64,000 nt of DNA from Posidonia oceanica. Taxonomy: Eukaryota; Streptophyta; Magnoliopsida; Alismatales; Posidoniaceae. Shown here one piece after another: positions 30,042-42,208 of the stretch. The stretch is from contig JAZBRS010000035.1 of NCBI GenBank assembly GCA_037176725.1, positions 46,696,001-46,760,000 on the forward strand, given 5' to 3'. Under the pieces are notes generated by a model. The model saw only the letters and a list, made by a program, of their open reading frames with translations, searched no databases and had not been told where the DNA came from. Position numbers and translations under genes: made by a program. Numbering within the stretch: the first letter of the stretch is position 1; the number at the start of each line of letters is the position of its first letter.

Positions 30042-31726
30042 GACAAGCGAGGATGCAGGCAGCTGGTGCGAAACCTTCAGGTACCTGTAGCCAAAGCTGT
30101 TTCATCAATCTGGAACATGTACAGGCATGTAACACTAGCAGATAGAGAAGCAGGTGTGCATATAAAGCTGATAAAGCAGTTCAAACGCTACAGCTAGCAA
30201 TCAGACCACAGAATTCAAGCACATTCAGCTAAGCAAAAGGGGTCATCACCTATACAAGGCGGAGCCACACAAAGGGCACCCTTGTCCTCGTCCGTGCGGA
30301 GCGAGGAGACAAGGGAAGGGGGCTTCGTTCGTCTGGAACGAAGTTACAAAGGAGGCACGCTTGTCCTTGTCCTGTATGGAGCAAGGGGACAAGCGGAAAA
30401 GTGACTTCATCCATCCGGAGCGAAGTCGCACAAGGATTAGGGGTAGCGCTCGATTACGCAGACCAGACGGCCCAAGAGGGGCCCTAGGGGGGTGCCAAGG
30501 TTGTCCCGCTGCCTCTGGAGTGATCGCCCTATCTCTGACTACTGATGCTTTCCCTAAGCTAATGGATTGGCGGTGATTAGTTGATCTGAAGCTTGGAGGC
30601 GATCAACCTGCCTTGGCAGAAGTACTGTCCCAGTGCTGAACTGAGCCTTGCAGAGTTGGAGGAAAGGGGGTGGGGATGATTTGATAGCGAATAGATGTAT
30701 GCATGCTCTATACTAAATCTATCGTCCTCAGCACACGGAGTGCCTGATGCCTACTGCAAAGGAAGGAGCGGTCTCTGACTCACCAGACTCTACTTGGATT
30801 CCCAACTGTTGGTGGCGCTCCGGAAAGGGTATTATGGGTGCTAGAATGGTGGTGTAGTGAGGACAGGCTCCATGCCAAACTCTCAAGGAGCTACACCTAC
30901 TCTTTCCATTTTTTCTCGTCTCTTTTTTTTGCTCCCACATAGGTGTGTAGTATCTTCCCTATCCCTGGCCTGGGGGGATGATGGGTGTCTGGTAATGGCT
31001 GGGATGAGTGGTTAGGCCCCATAGGATCTGTGTAATTCCCAGGCATAAATCTGGTTCTTCTCTAAGACAGGGAAAGGGGGCGGAATCATGCTGCTTGCAT
31101 TTGTTTCTAGGGTTGACTTTTGTTTTTTGCCCCTCTTTTTGTTTTGCTTGTTGTTGCTTTTTTTTTTTTGTTTTTGTCTTTTCTTTCTTGTTCCCTTTCT
31201 TTTTTTGCTTCTTCTTTTTTTCTTGGCTCGCAGGCTTCCGCTGTCCCAAACTTAGAGGTAATGGGCGCCTGGTTTTGAGACAAAAGGGGCTAGACTTTGC
31301 ATGACTTGTGGATTTGCAGGCGTGTATGTGGATCCTCCCCAAGGCATATTGGAGGGACGAGGTCGTACTACACACCTCTATCTCCAGCGTTAACACTGTC
31401 TTCGCCTTCTAGTCTTCTATGGTGGCTAGGCTAAGGCATGTAGGTCTTGCTTACACTCTCACACCCAAGGATTGTTTCCTCCCTCTTGAGGTGTAAATCC
31501 TGAAAGAGTTTAGACAATTTCGTCTGTCCTCATTGGATGGTGGCTCCCTCACTAGTTAGGACATCCAGAGCAGGCAAGCATCTCCGATTTTCGTCATCGA
31601 GCCTATGATAGTGATGCACATAATATATTTACAACTTTCTTTGCTGAAAAATAAACAAGCCTAAAATGCATGGGAAAGAAGGAATGCAAGAAGTAAGAAG
31701 GATAAGGTGTGCAAGGCAGTGGCGGG
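30042..31726 (-). other. non-coding gap between mobile-domain ORF and integrase (E4)
   Basis: No gene is seen in 1.7 kb. A purine-rich imperfect duplication lies at about 30275-30425 (CTTGTCCT(C/T)GTCC, GGGGACAAG, GAACGAAGT/GAGCGAAGT). Blocks shared with E2 are GGTGGTGTAGTGAGGACAGG, a T-rich run ending GCTCCCACATAG and GGTGGCTCCCTCACTAG. A poly-T/C stretch at 31128-31215 is low complexity. Confidence 0.55.
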
Positions 31727-32830
31727 CTATTGGTAGTACTGCTTGAGGTAGCATGAATTGACTGGCTCAGATTGCTCGACCTGATCCATGTCCTCAAGGA
31801 CTGCTACGCCATCGGAGAAGACCCGCTTGATTAAGAAGGGGCCACGCCAGTTGGGCCAGAATTTCCCTCGGCCGTCGGGGAGATGGATGGCTCGGAGGAC
31901 CATGTCCCCTGGATTGAAGCTTCTGGGCCTAACCTTCTTCTAGTATGCTCTAGCCGAGCGCTTCTGGTAGCATTGAGCATGATGTATGGCTTGCAGCCTA
32001 TGCTCATCAATCAGGTTTAGCTAGATACGACGGTCTTCGACCCATTCTGCTTCTTCCAACTCATCTTCTCGTAGGATCCGTAGTGAGGGGATCTCTACCT
32101 CGACAGGCAGCACTGCCTCCATGCCGTACACCAGAGAGTATGGGGTGGCTCTTGTTGAGGTCCGGACTGATGTCCTGTACGCCCAAAGCGCGTACGGAAG
32201 CTTATCATGCCAGTCCTTGTGAGCCTCTGCCATCTTTTCCAAGATTTTGACAAGGTTCTTGTTGGCAGACTCTACCGTGCCATTCATCTGTGGCCGATAA
32301 GGCGAGGATCGGTGATGCTTGATGTGGAAGCTTTGCAGGTAGTCTTCGATCGTCCTGGCAATGAAGTTTGTGCCGTTATCAGAGATGAGCGCATGTGGGA
32401 CCCCATATCGGGCTATGATAATGTTTCTGATAAACTTTTCTGTAGCCACGGCAGTAACTGTCTTGTAGGAGGCCGCTTCCACCCACTTAGTAAAGTAGTC
32501 GATCGCCACTAGGATGTAGCAATGATCGTTGGAAGTTGGTGGGTGTATGGCGCCAATGACATCGATCCCCTAGGTGGAGAAAGGCCAAGGTGAAGACATG
32601 CTGTGCAATTCCTGTGAGGGAGCGTGTATGAAGTTCCCATGTATCTGGCAGCTATGGCACTTACGCACAAATTGGCAACAGTCTGCCTCCATGGTTGACC
32701 AGAAGTAGCCTTGGAGCATGATCTTCTTGGTCAGCAACACACCATTCATGTGAGGGCCGCAGGTCCCTGCATGGACTTGGAGCATTAGTGTGTCGACCTC
32801 CTTCTTGTCTACGCAGCGTAGGAGCATCTG
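31727..32830 (-). pseudogene. E4 integrase
   Basis: N-terminal zinc domain HHCC: VHAGTCGPHMN then CHSC (about 32640-32790). The core has all three catalytic acids: D in VAIDYFTKWVEA, D in LISDNGTNFI, E in NGTVESANKN, followed by WHDKLPYALWAYRTS and YGMEAVLPVEVE, wording typical of Tat/Ogre integrases. The C-terminal end reads QYYQ at 31727. A TAG at about 32570 follows WPFST where TGG is expected, and another stop lies near 32020. Integrase would join cDNA ends to host DNA in the nucleus. Confidence 0.9.
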
Positions 32831-33885
32831 GTTGTAAGATCTTCTGTACAGATGTCCCGCTCCTATCACATACTTCGATGCCAGATGCGCCAGAGTCTTT
32901 CTATTTGTCGCTGAGGCGCCAGGTGGGGGGCTGCCAGATTCCAGGAAGACTTTAATGTCATGGTACCATGGGAGTTCCTCTGCTGGATCCGCCTCCTCGA
33001 TAGTCATGCAGTGTGCGGGCTGTTCCACATGAGAGACTGATATGTCCACTGCACAGCCTTCGGGTATGGAGAGCCAAGATGCAAGGGTTGCCAGGGCATC
33101 TGCATAGGCATTCTTGGCTCTATTCATGTAAGTGAAGCGGATGTCCTCAAATTCTCCTATCAGCTTCAGCAGGCATTCATGGTAAGGTACCAGCTTAGGG
33201 TCCTTGGTCTTCCAGTCGCCGTTAACTTGGGAGATGACCAGCATCACATCTCTGTGCACATGCAGCTTGCACACATCATGCTCGAGGGCGACTTGCAGTC
33301 CCAGAAGGCAGGCTTCATACTCTGCTTCATTGTTGGTGCAAGGGAATATCATCTTCCTTGCAAAGGGGATTAGAACTCCTTGCGGCGTCGATAGGACAGC
33401 GCCGATGCCTTTGCCCCTTCTATTAACTACGCCATCGAAGTACAGATGCCACTGTAATTCGTCTTCAGGATCTTTCTGCTCTGAATCCTCCATGGCGAAC
33501 AGGTTGTCTTCATCAGGGAACTATGTTTGCAGAGGTTGGTATTCAGGTAAGGGGAAGTCGGCCAAATGATCTGCCATGGCTTGCCCCTTCATTGATTTTT
33601 GCGTGACGAAAGTAATGTCATATTGAGACAATAACACCTGCCACTTAACACATTTGCCCACCTTAGCTGGCTTCTGAAAAAGGTACTTGATGGGGTCATG
33701 CCGGCATAAGAGCTGGACTGGGTACACCATCATATAATGCCTTAGCTTCTGCACGGCCCAGACTAGAGATAGGTAGGTCTTCTCTATGGTGCTATACCTG
33801 GCTTCGCAATCAGTGAACTTCTTGCTCAGGTAGTAGATGGCACGCTCCTTTCTACCAGTTTCATCATGTTGGCCCAAGACGGCAC
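32831..33885 (-). pseudogene. E4 pol: two RNase H domains
   Basis: Upstream is the RT-linked RNase H (YLSKKFTDCEARYSTIEK, VWAVQKLRHYMM, VTQKSMKGQAMADHLAD). Then comes a separate archaeal-type RNase H: D in YFDGVVNRRGKG, E in NEAEYEA, D in VHRDVMLV, and D in NAYADALATLA. The serine usually next to the third acid is Arg here (HRD; E1 has HSD). Two RNase H domains in a row is the Tat signature. A stop near 33520 interrupts the link between them. Downstream it runs into the integrase zinc domain in the same frame. Confidence 0.9.
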
Positions 33886-35000
33886 CCATGGAATGTTGCG
33901 TGGTAGAAAGATAGAGAATCAGGGGTCTCCCTGGCACAGGAGAGACCAGGACAGGAGGCTTGATCAGGAGCTGCTTGATCTTGTCAAACGCAGCTTGGCA
34001 CTCCTCGCTCCAGTTGATCTGTGCATTCTTCTTCAAGAGCTTGAAGATCGGTTCGCAAATAGGTGTGAGTTGCACAATGAATCGGTTGATAAACTGTAGA
34101 CACCCCAGCAGGCCTCTGACTTCTTTCTCAGTCTTGGGGGTGGCATGTCTATGATGGCTTTAGCCTTACTTAGGTCTACTTCAATCCCCCTCTGGCTGAC
34201 GATGTAGCCCAATAGCTTGTCAGATGATACCCCGAACACACATTTACTGGGGTTAAGGCGAAGCTTGTACTTCCTCAGGCGATCAAAGAGCTTCTTGAGG
34301 CAGATAAGATGGTCCTTAGGCTCTCTAGACTTAGCAATGATGTCGTCCACGTAGACCTTAACTTCTTAGTGCATGAGGTCGTGGAATAATGCCGTCATGG
34401 CCCTCTGATATGTTGCTCCGGCATTCTTGAGCCCAAATGGCATGACCTAATAGCAGAAGACTCCCTAGGGGGTGATAAATGAGGTCTTCTCCATGTCTTC
34501 TTCTGCCATTATGATCTGCTTGTAGCCGGAGAAGCCGTCCATGAAGGAAAGCATCTTGTGCCCCGTGGTGTTGTCCACCAGGACGTCGATGTGCGGTAAG
34601 GGAAAGTCGTCCTTGGGACTGGCTTTGTTCAAATCCCTGTAGTCGATGCACATACGGACTCGTCCATCCTTCTTGGGCATAGGCACGACGTTCGCGAGCC
34701 ATTCTGGATAGAGGACGACCTTGAGAAAACCAACACTGTGTTGATTCATGATTTCCTCCTTGATTTTGAGCAACCACTGTAGTCGCCACTTCCGAAGCTT
34801 CTGCTGTACTAGCTTCGCGTCTGGGTCTAGAGGCAAGTTATGCACCACGATCTCGACATCAAGGCCGACCATGTCTTCATAGCCCCAGGCGAAGACATCT
34901 GCGTACTCCATGAGGAATGCAATAAACTCTGCTCTGGCCTAGGGCGGCAGTAGGGCGCTGATGCAGACTTCTCTGACATCTTCAGCTGTGCCAACATTGA
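33886..35000 (-). pseudogene. E4 pol: reverse transcriptase
   Basis: Visible are YADVFAWGYEDMVGLDVEIV, QQKLRKWRLQW, VPMPKKDGRVRMCIDYRDLN, FMDGFSGYKQI, and VDDIIAKSREPKDHL at about 34310-34350 (active-site aspartates), then LLGYIVSQRGIEVD. Breaks: TAA near 34366 just before the active-site box, TAG near 34448 and 34465, and a frameshift in a C-run near 34136, after which the frame resumes as QLTPICEPIFK. The order and spacing match E1. Confidence 0.9.
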
Positions 35001-36403
35001 TAGCCTCTGTTTCTTCCTCGACATGGAGGTTGGGCCCTTCCGGGTCGTCATCATAAGGCTGGAATTTAGGCGACGGTTCATTATTCTCATCCATACCTGT
35101 ATCACCCTCCTCCTCACATGCAATGAGTTCTGAGAAGATCTCCTTCTCGAATGTGGGGTCTGTAATGTCGAAGGAGTGGACATGTTCTGCCTCCTGATCC
35201 TGATGACGCCTCAAGATGGTCACACTCACCCGAGTATTTTTGTGGGCTCGGTGGGTGACGCCTGCTTCAGTGGCCCCTGGTCCCGCTGACTGATTTGGCT
35301 GCCCTGTCTGTTCTGACTGCTCTGACACCACTGTCACTGCTGGGACTGTCTAGAATGCTGGGGCTATACTGTCTACTACTGCTGCTGTCTGTACTGCCTC
35401 ATCCTCTGCATTGTCAGATGTGCTTGCGGGGAGTGCTGGAGATGGGCACCTATTTTCTAAGCGACGAATCTGTGTACTGTCGCCGGATGTGCCGCTTGTG
35501 CGGGGCATGCGCTGCACGAACCACCTAGACCCATCTTCAGGCTGTGATGTGATCAACTCGTCCGGTCTAGCGGATGCTGCCTCCAGTTCTTCTTCCAAGA
35601 CCATGATTGAGGAATGGTCTTGCGGCAGGGAGGGATCCGTGGCCACGGCTTTCCCTTTCTTCAGCGTGTGCTGTTCGACGGCATCCTCAGCAAACACCGT
35701 GAGTTGTTCCTGGAAGAGAAATTCCAAGTCTTCAAGCTTGTTAGCCACTTGGGCTTCTACAGTCGCACCTTCCTCGTCTTCAGAGGGCGTGTCGACGTAA
35801 TAGGCACAAGCGACCTCTTCAGAGTCCTGTCCGGCGATTCCTGCACCCACGGGGCCTGCTCTGGCTTCTAAACATATCACCAGCCTGGGTATCTACTCTG
35901 ATACTAGCTGGTTGGCTGGTTGACCTCCAGGCGCGGCTGGTTGCGGCACTAGGGGGATCAGAGATGCGAACAGGCTGGTCAGGGACGTCACTGACAACGG
36001 CGCTGACAGGGACAATGCTGTGGCTAGAGGGGAGGCAAAGGCGCTCTTCTGATGGTCCAATAGCTAGACGGTTGCTCTGAGGGATGAAGCACCAGCAACC
36101 ATGTGTGATGGTGGTTGTTTCTCTGTAGTTGTGACGGGGGTCTTCCACAACGTTAGATCTGCTGAAGCTGACGGCGGTATGGTGATGGTGCCTCCTGCTT
36201 TGCTTGTGGAGCTACTGATGAGGCGGGCTGAGTCACGCCGTCGCCTGAATTAACTGATTGCACCCCCGAAAAAGGTAACTTCAGTACTGGTGCGCCTGCG
36301 GCTGTGAGTGGACAAGTGACTGGTGCCTGTAGAGGTACTCCTGATCCTGAAGCTGTTGAAATGGCTATCATAGGCACTAGTGAAGCTACAGAAGAGAAAA
36401 CCG
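35001..36403 (-). pseudogene. E4 pol: acidic and Ser/Ala-rich spacer
   Basis: Matches the E1 spacer: SIMVLEEELEAASARPDEL, SRWFVQRMP, HSFDITDPTFEKEI, FQPYDDDPEGPNLHVEEETE. The segment nearest the protease (35900-36403) is a Ser/Ala/Thr/Pro-rich stretch lacking in E3. Several stops are present (near 35350, 35880, 36150). No catalytic motif. Confidence 0.75.
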
Positions 36404-37693
36404 TCATCTCTGACACGGACTTTGCTGAATCTGCCACTGTATCAGGATAAGGGAGGGCCAAGCAGATTGATTGGGAGATTGCAGGGCTGATCTGGGCTTC
36501 TTCCTTGGACTGTGCTGGGATAACCGTGCCAGGTTGCTCTTCACCTGATGCTTATGCAGCCAAGGGCGCCCAAGCAGAAGATTAAAAGAGGGCTCCAAGT
36601 CGACGACATAGAACTCAACATCGAATTCGACCGGGCCAATGGTAAGAGGAATAACCAGGATCCCCAGAGAATCATGGTGCGTATTGTCAAAAGAGGTCAT
36701 TCTCTTCACGGTAGGCGTGATATCCTCGGCTTTGAATCCGAGCTTCAATGCTGTGCGTAGGGGACAGACGTTAAGGCCTGACCCATTATCGACCAGCGAG
36801 AGGGGAATGCGGAACCTTTTGAACTGCACTGTGATGAACAGGGGTTGATTATGGTTAGTCCCCGCCGGAGGCAGTTCATCGCTCGAGAAAGAGATGACCT
36901 GCGGCTCTGCGACCATGCCTACCATATTTTCCAGAGTTGAAGGCTCGATGGTTTGGGACACATGGGCAGCCTGGAACACATGGAGAAAAGTCTCTCGGTG
37001 TTTGCGGGAAGAATGGACCAGGTCCCAGATGGATATATCAGCCTTGACTTTTTTCAGCTGGGCCGTTATGTCAGCTAAAGGCTGCTCTTTTTTGGTGGTA
37101 GGGATAGGGGTTTTGGTGGTAGGTTCTGTAGAAGGGGGATCAGGGGATTGGCTTACTGGAGGTTGGCTCACAGGTGGGGATGGGTCTACCGGTGGTTGGT
37201 TTACTGGTGGAGTAGGCTCAGGGGGGTTGGGCTTGGCTATTGGGGCTGTAGATTTGGTTGCTGGGGCGGCGGGTCTGTACACCCACCCCGACCGCATGAC
37301 ATCCACACACATCTCTGCGGCATAGTCATAATGAACGCGGTGGGTATGCCGGGTTAGGTTAATAACCAGGGGAACACGAGCTGCAAGCTTGAGAGGGGTT
37401 GCCGAGGTATTTGCCGGTTGGCAGGTAGGTAAAGGTTGTAGCTGTGGAGGCCGTGCTGGTTCTGGCTGGGGTCTGGCCTGCAGGCAGATGGGGGGCTGAG
37501 CCTCTGGTTGTATGGCGGGCCTCGCGGTAGTACGCTCTAGCTTGGCATCTAGTCGGATCATGTGAATCTCCAACTCGGAGCTAGCAAGCGCCGCAAGATA
37601 GAGAGAGGAAGAGATGGGCACAGAAAGATCTTGAATTAGATCAGAAGGGCTCACCACAGACATAGCGGGCCCAGATGGGAAGAGAGAATGCAT
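36404..37693 (-). pseudogene. E4 gag-protease linker and truncated protease
   Basis: The open frame begins with MHSLFPSGPAMSVVSPSDL, passes through a Pro-rich part with PPVSQSP-type repeats and ITAQLKKVKADISIWDL, and reaches the protease box LVDNGSGLNV near residue 300. FDVEFYVVDLEPSFNLLLG and WLHKHQ follow. At about 36545 the sequence jumps from HKHQ to what corresponds to EEQ of E1, 530 bp further on, and the frame changes. The protease C-terminal part and the conserved tail are therefore missing. The last residues (VKSNLARLSQHS...) are read out of frame. Inactive protease. Confidence 0.88.
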
Positions 37694-39939
37694 ACCTGAA
37701 GTCCCTGTGCCTCCTGGGCCAGAATGCTCAGGCAGGGGCTGGTGGACGATGCTTGGATTATGAGGAGCTGCTCCTAATGCAGAGGGGGATGCTGGTGGAG
37801 GGGTGGAAGAAGATGCTGCCTCCCGAGTGTTGATACTGATGACCTTTTGGTCAATTATGTCCTACACGGCTCCCCGTAAAGTGAAGCAATTGTTCATTGA
37901 GTGCCCGACTACTCGATGAAAATCGCAGAAGTGATCCGTCCTATACCACCTCAGAAGAGGATTCAGTGGTGGGCAGATTTCGGGGAGCGTGAGGAGTGAC
38001 GCGACCTTGGGAGGGACGGCGCTCAACGGCTCTACCAGCTGAGTGTAGTTGTGCTGAGGGTGGGGCCGTCTCTGCCCTTGGTTTTGTCCTTGCCAAACTG
38101 GTGGGGCTGAGTAGACCGGTCGGGCGGTGGTGGTGATTTGTGGTGTGTGAGGTGCACTAGGTGTGGGTGCATACACTACTTGATTCGAGCCAGGCGGAGC
38201 TACCATGTGGATAGGAGCAGTAGGAGAGTTGACGTAAGCAACTGCGGGCCGTGGGGGATCCCTCCTTCTGGGGTTATTGTTGTTGCCACTACCATTGTTG
38301 TTGGTGTTGCTGCTACAACCGCCCCTGCTGGGGGATGTGGCTTGCTTGGCGAAGATAGAGAGCGCTGGAAAATTGCTGCTCTGAAGGGTGCTCTCCATGC
38401 GTGTACAGACCCGAATCAGAGATGCAAAACTAGCGACAGCCTGAATGGCAAGCAGATCGCCAGTGGATGGTTACGCGCCCCTAATGATAATCTTGATAGA
38501 TTCCTCGTCAGAGGGTCTATCGCGAACTTGTGCAGTTAGAGCGCGCCAACGGCCGACGTACTCCCCGAACGGCTCGTTATTCCTCTACTTGAGAGCGGCA
38601 AGGTCCTCGTGCTTAGGGACCAGGTCAAGATTGAAGGAATACTGTTCTAGGAACGCCCTGCCTAGGTCGTTCCAAGTCTTAATGGTGGTCATATCAAGTG
38701 ACGTGAACCACTTGAGGGCTGGGCCAGTAAGACTCTTTTGAAATAGGTAGATCAACAACTTGTCATCAGCCTGAAGCTGAGCTAAGTCTCCGTAATATGC
38801 CTTCAAATGGGCGATGGGGCAGCCCCTACCATTGTATTTGTCAAATGCCGGGATCTTGAATTTTGGTGGGAGTACCGCCTCTGGAAAGCAACAGAGGTCC
38901 CGGAATTGGTAGGAGTGGAAGTCCACACCTTGCACTTGTCGAAGTGCCTTCTCCAGAATGGCGAACCTGTCGTCGTTGGATTCTGGAGTTGCTGCCGAAG
39001 GAGATGGGACAGCAGGGGTAGGGACTACATACGCCGTATGGGTCGCACCGAGGTGCTCCTCCGGATCCACCATCGCATCGCCTGGTGAAGCAACGGGATG
39101 GCCGGCGTATCCATGCAGATGTGCAGTGGGTGCTGTGGGTGGTGCAAAATATGCAGGGGGAATTGCTGATGCACTGGATGGGGGTATACAGGATGTTGTG
39201 TAGTGAATTGTGGAGATCATGGGAGCAACAGCTGCTGTAGTGGCATGGTGCCAGGCAGCGGGCTAGAGAAGTGCTGTGCTCGAACCAGCCCGAGGGGCTG
39301 GCCACCAGGTGGTGGAGGTGCATGCTGTGCAGTGAATGAAGTGTGTGCAGCAAGGGGCAGCTGCGTCCCTATCACCGGAGCAGAGAGCAGCTGGGGTGAT
39401 GGCTGGGGCGGTAGGGCAGCAGGGAATGCCTGGAGAGCAGGAACAGAATGCAGAGGGACCTTAGGTGCAGAAGGAGCTGGAGGAGGGCGGGCAGACAGAG
39501 CCAGGTCCTAAAAGATCTGGGCAAGCTCTGCCAAGCACTGGTGTCACTCTTCAGGGGTCCCGTTAGTGGGAATGCTAAATTGCTATGTCGGCGAGGGACC
39601 AGATGGGGAGGACTCAAACTGTCCAGGAGGATAAGATCCTAAGGCGGAAGTCGCCGCAGCAGGGTGGGCGTCAGAAGTGACAATACCTAGGGAAGGAGGG
39701 GGCGGAGGTGCCTCCGGAGCACGAGCATAGGTCACCAAGACAGGATCGGTGATCGGGTCTAGAGTAGTGTGAGTCTGCCACTGCCCCAAAGGATGCTGGG
39801 GTGCCCTAGGCGATAGAGGGGGAAACCCTGGTGTCACCGAAGGCACAGGAGGAATGGAAACAAGAGTCGGAGGAACTGAAATAGAAGTCCCCTCCGGAAC
39901 AACAGGAGTGAGCAAAGGCTCAAGAGTGTGCTGGGCCAT
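37694..39939 (-). pseudogene. E4 gag (capsid and nucleocapsid)
   Basis: Start ATG at 39939-39937 (MAQHTLEP). Order: Pro-rich N-terminus, YAGHPVASPGDAMVDPEEHLG, DKYNGRGCPIAHLKAYYGDL, LFQKSLTGPALKWFTSLD, LEQYSFNLDLVPKHED, then ESTLQSSNFPALS, a Gly/Asn-rich run, and a knuckle CDFHRVVGHSMNNC at about 37888-37930. Stops occur at about 39511, 39553, 39595, 39221, 38584, 38474 and 37860, nearly all TAG or TAA. The frame is open upstream of the ATG to about 40086 (PPFPELFAFANIAP), so a start further upstream after splicing is possible. Confidence 0.85.
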
Positions 39940-41251
39940 GGCTAACCGAGAGCGGGTAAGAACAGGGCTGCGATGGAAAGGTGAAGAAGGACGCCTAGGA
40001 GGAGCTATATTCGCGAAGGCGAATAGCTCAGGAAAGGGAGGATCGAAAACAGGAGACGTAGTAGAGGCATCAGTGAAGCGAAACACTCAAGCCCCGACAA
40101 GGGAACTCGCTCACTGATCTCTATTGCAAACAAAGCAAACAGGTGTTAGAACCTAAAGGAAAAAAGCAAATGTTTAGTTGGTGGTATGAATGCAATCACG
40201 CAGATGGTATGCTATTTAGCATGCTCTCTCTCACCAATCTAGTGTGTCCTAATAAGTTGTCTACTTCGGACTCACAAGTGTGCGGGTCACTGACTCAGTC
40301 AGAAAGTAAGGCTCCCGTCTAGACCCTGGCCCAGAGCTCAAGTATGACGAGTGGTGCAGTAGTGGCCTTGACCCTGCCTAAGCATGGGTTGTACCCGCTA
40401 GCAACACCGACACGACCCCTGACAAGGGGGGACAGATCGATCGACTTGCTCTGTGCCAAAGTAGCTGAACAAGAGGCCAGGACCGTCCTTCTCAAACTAA
40501 TAGGTAGACTCAGGGATGAGGAGATGCATGCCCTAGATGATGCATCATGCAAAATGATTAAAGTTTTTTAATCTTGCATGTTTTATTAACCCAGGGGGTG
40601 GAGGTGTGTTGAGGTCTCTAGTAGATCCTAGATGTGACTTTTACTTGCTGTTTTTATTTGCTAAGGGAAGGGGAGCAACCAGTCTCTACTTGTCCATAAG
40701 CCTAGAGCAAAAACGGGGAAGAAAACACCCAAACATGGCAAGCGATCAACACACAACACTTCAAAAAGCATGGTCATGTTATGTGTTAAGTGTATGTGAA
40801 CATGATAGTGGAAAGAAACACTTAGCATGTCAAAAGGCATAGCATGCAGGGCATGTGCGTGTGCAGTGGCATAGCAAGGGTGTAAAACAAGGCAATTATC
40901 ACCCAAAAGGCATGCATTATTGTGCCAAACAAGTATTTAGACATGCATTATGTGAGAAAATAAAATAACGATAAGCCAGCTGGTAAATAAGTAAAGACAG
41001 GTAAGCAATAGAGCATGTAAATGTAAAGCAGGCAATAAAGCATGTAAACAGGCAAGGCAAGCAAAAACAAAGCAAGCAGAAAGCCAGGGAAGAGAGCCAG
41101 GGTCTGAATCCTTAGCAAAGTCGCCAATGTGCGACTTGCGGGGAATCAAGACAGGCAAGCAAGCAAATAGGCAAGGCAAAGGCACAAAGCAAGTAAAGAA
41201 TGCAAAACCCAAGCGGCACGGAAGCCCAAAAACGAAAGCTGGAGTTTAGTA
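39940..41251 (-). other. E4 5' leader
   Basis: Non-coding between PBS and gag. 40390-40500 is the block shared with E1 and E3 leaders (GGTCCTGGCCTCTTGTTCAG and GGGGTCGTGTCGGTG on the element strand). A candidate splice acceptor (TTTGTTTGCAATAG) ends at 40121. 40900-41110 is a GCAAGCAAA-type low-complexity purine tract, as in E1. No gene is seen. Confidence 0.7.
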
Positions 41252-41269
41252 TCCCCAGCGGAGTCGCCA
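41252..41269 (-). promoter_or_regulatory. E4 primer-binding site
   Basis: TGGCGACTCCGCTGGGGA on the element strand, one base from the LTR end TACA. Identical to E1 over 18 bases. Confidence 0.87.
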
Positions 41270-41589
41270 CTGTAGCGATCCTCGTGGAGCTTCCGCGATC
41301 GTCACCGATCGGGAAGACCAGGTTCACTATTAGCAGGTGATCCGAGGAGGAAACTCGACTCAAAACACCAAAAACAAAGGCGAAAAGCTAGAAGGAAGAA
41401 GAAAAGGGAAAGGAAAGACAAAAGGGAGTCGCCACCATGTCCATTAAGTCGGGAGACAAGGAAAATCGGGGAAATGCATGAAAAAACATGCAAAACCACA
41501 CAAGAAGATGCAATTCAATGCAAATGCTATGCAAAGAGGATATCTCGTGCCAAGGACGAAGGCAAAAGGGTCATTGCGGGCCAGAGAAA

Positions 41590-41870
41590 GGGTAAGGACT
41601 CTTGTTATGTGCGGGGAAGGTGTTACGCACCCCCGACACGCTCGAGAAGCGGTCTTTCTAGGCTTACGCTCGCTTTTGAGGGAAAATGCATGCTTTGGAT
41701 GCCTAAGTGCCATGAATGCCTAATTAGATGCTCAAATGTGTGCTCTAAGTGTTGGAATGCGTGCAAGGAATTAAACGTGCTATTTAAGTGCTCAGCAGCG
41801 TTGTCTGTGTTCCGAACCGGGCGAACCCTGGTTCGTGAGAACTCCAGGCAGTAAGCATCACTGCCCTAAT
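41590..41870 (-). repeat. conserved LTR core and flank (E4)
   Basis: GGGGAAGGTGTTACGCACCCCC (E1 has TTAGGCAC) and TTTCTAGGCTTACGCTCGC, then a block with GTTCCGAACCGGGCGAACCC and GTGAGAACTCCAGGCAGTAAG that is nearly identical in E1 (9380-9440) and E5 (60545-60615). Confidence 0.7.
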
Positions 41871-41904
41871 GCAAATGCAAGCAATTAAAACAAAACACCG
41901 GTAA

Positions 41905-42208
41905 AACTACACAATGCAGGGGTGCGACAAGCAAAGGGTAAAGCAAATCAGAGCGGAAAACGAGCGATGCAAACGTAAAAGCAAAACATCGGAAAAGCCA
42001 TGCAATGTAGGAGTACGACAAGCAAAGGGGAAAGCAAATCTGGACGGAAAACAAGCAATGCAATCGTAAAAGCAAAACATCAGAAAAGCCACGCAATGCA
42101 GGGGTATGACAAGCAAAGGGGAAAGCAAATCCAGACGAAAAACAAGCAATGCAATCGTAAAAGCAAAACATCAGAAAAGCCACGTAATGCAGGGGTATGA
42201 CAAGCAAA
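41905..42208. repeat. 91-bp minisatellite in E4 LTR
   Basis: Three complete copies and a partial one; AAGCCA(C/T)G(C/T)AATG starts at 41995, 42086 and 42177. Words include GACAAGCAAAGGGGAAAGC and GTAAAAGCAAAACATC. It occupies the LTR position that holds a 30-bp unit in E1 and E5. Confidence 0.92.
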
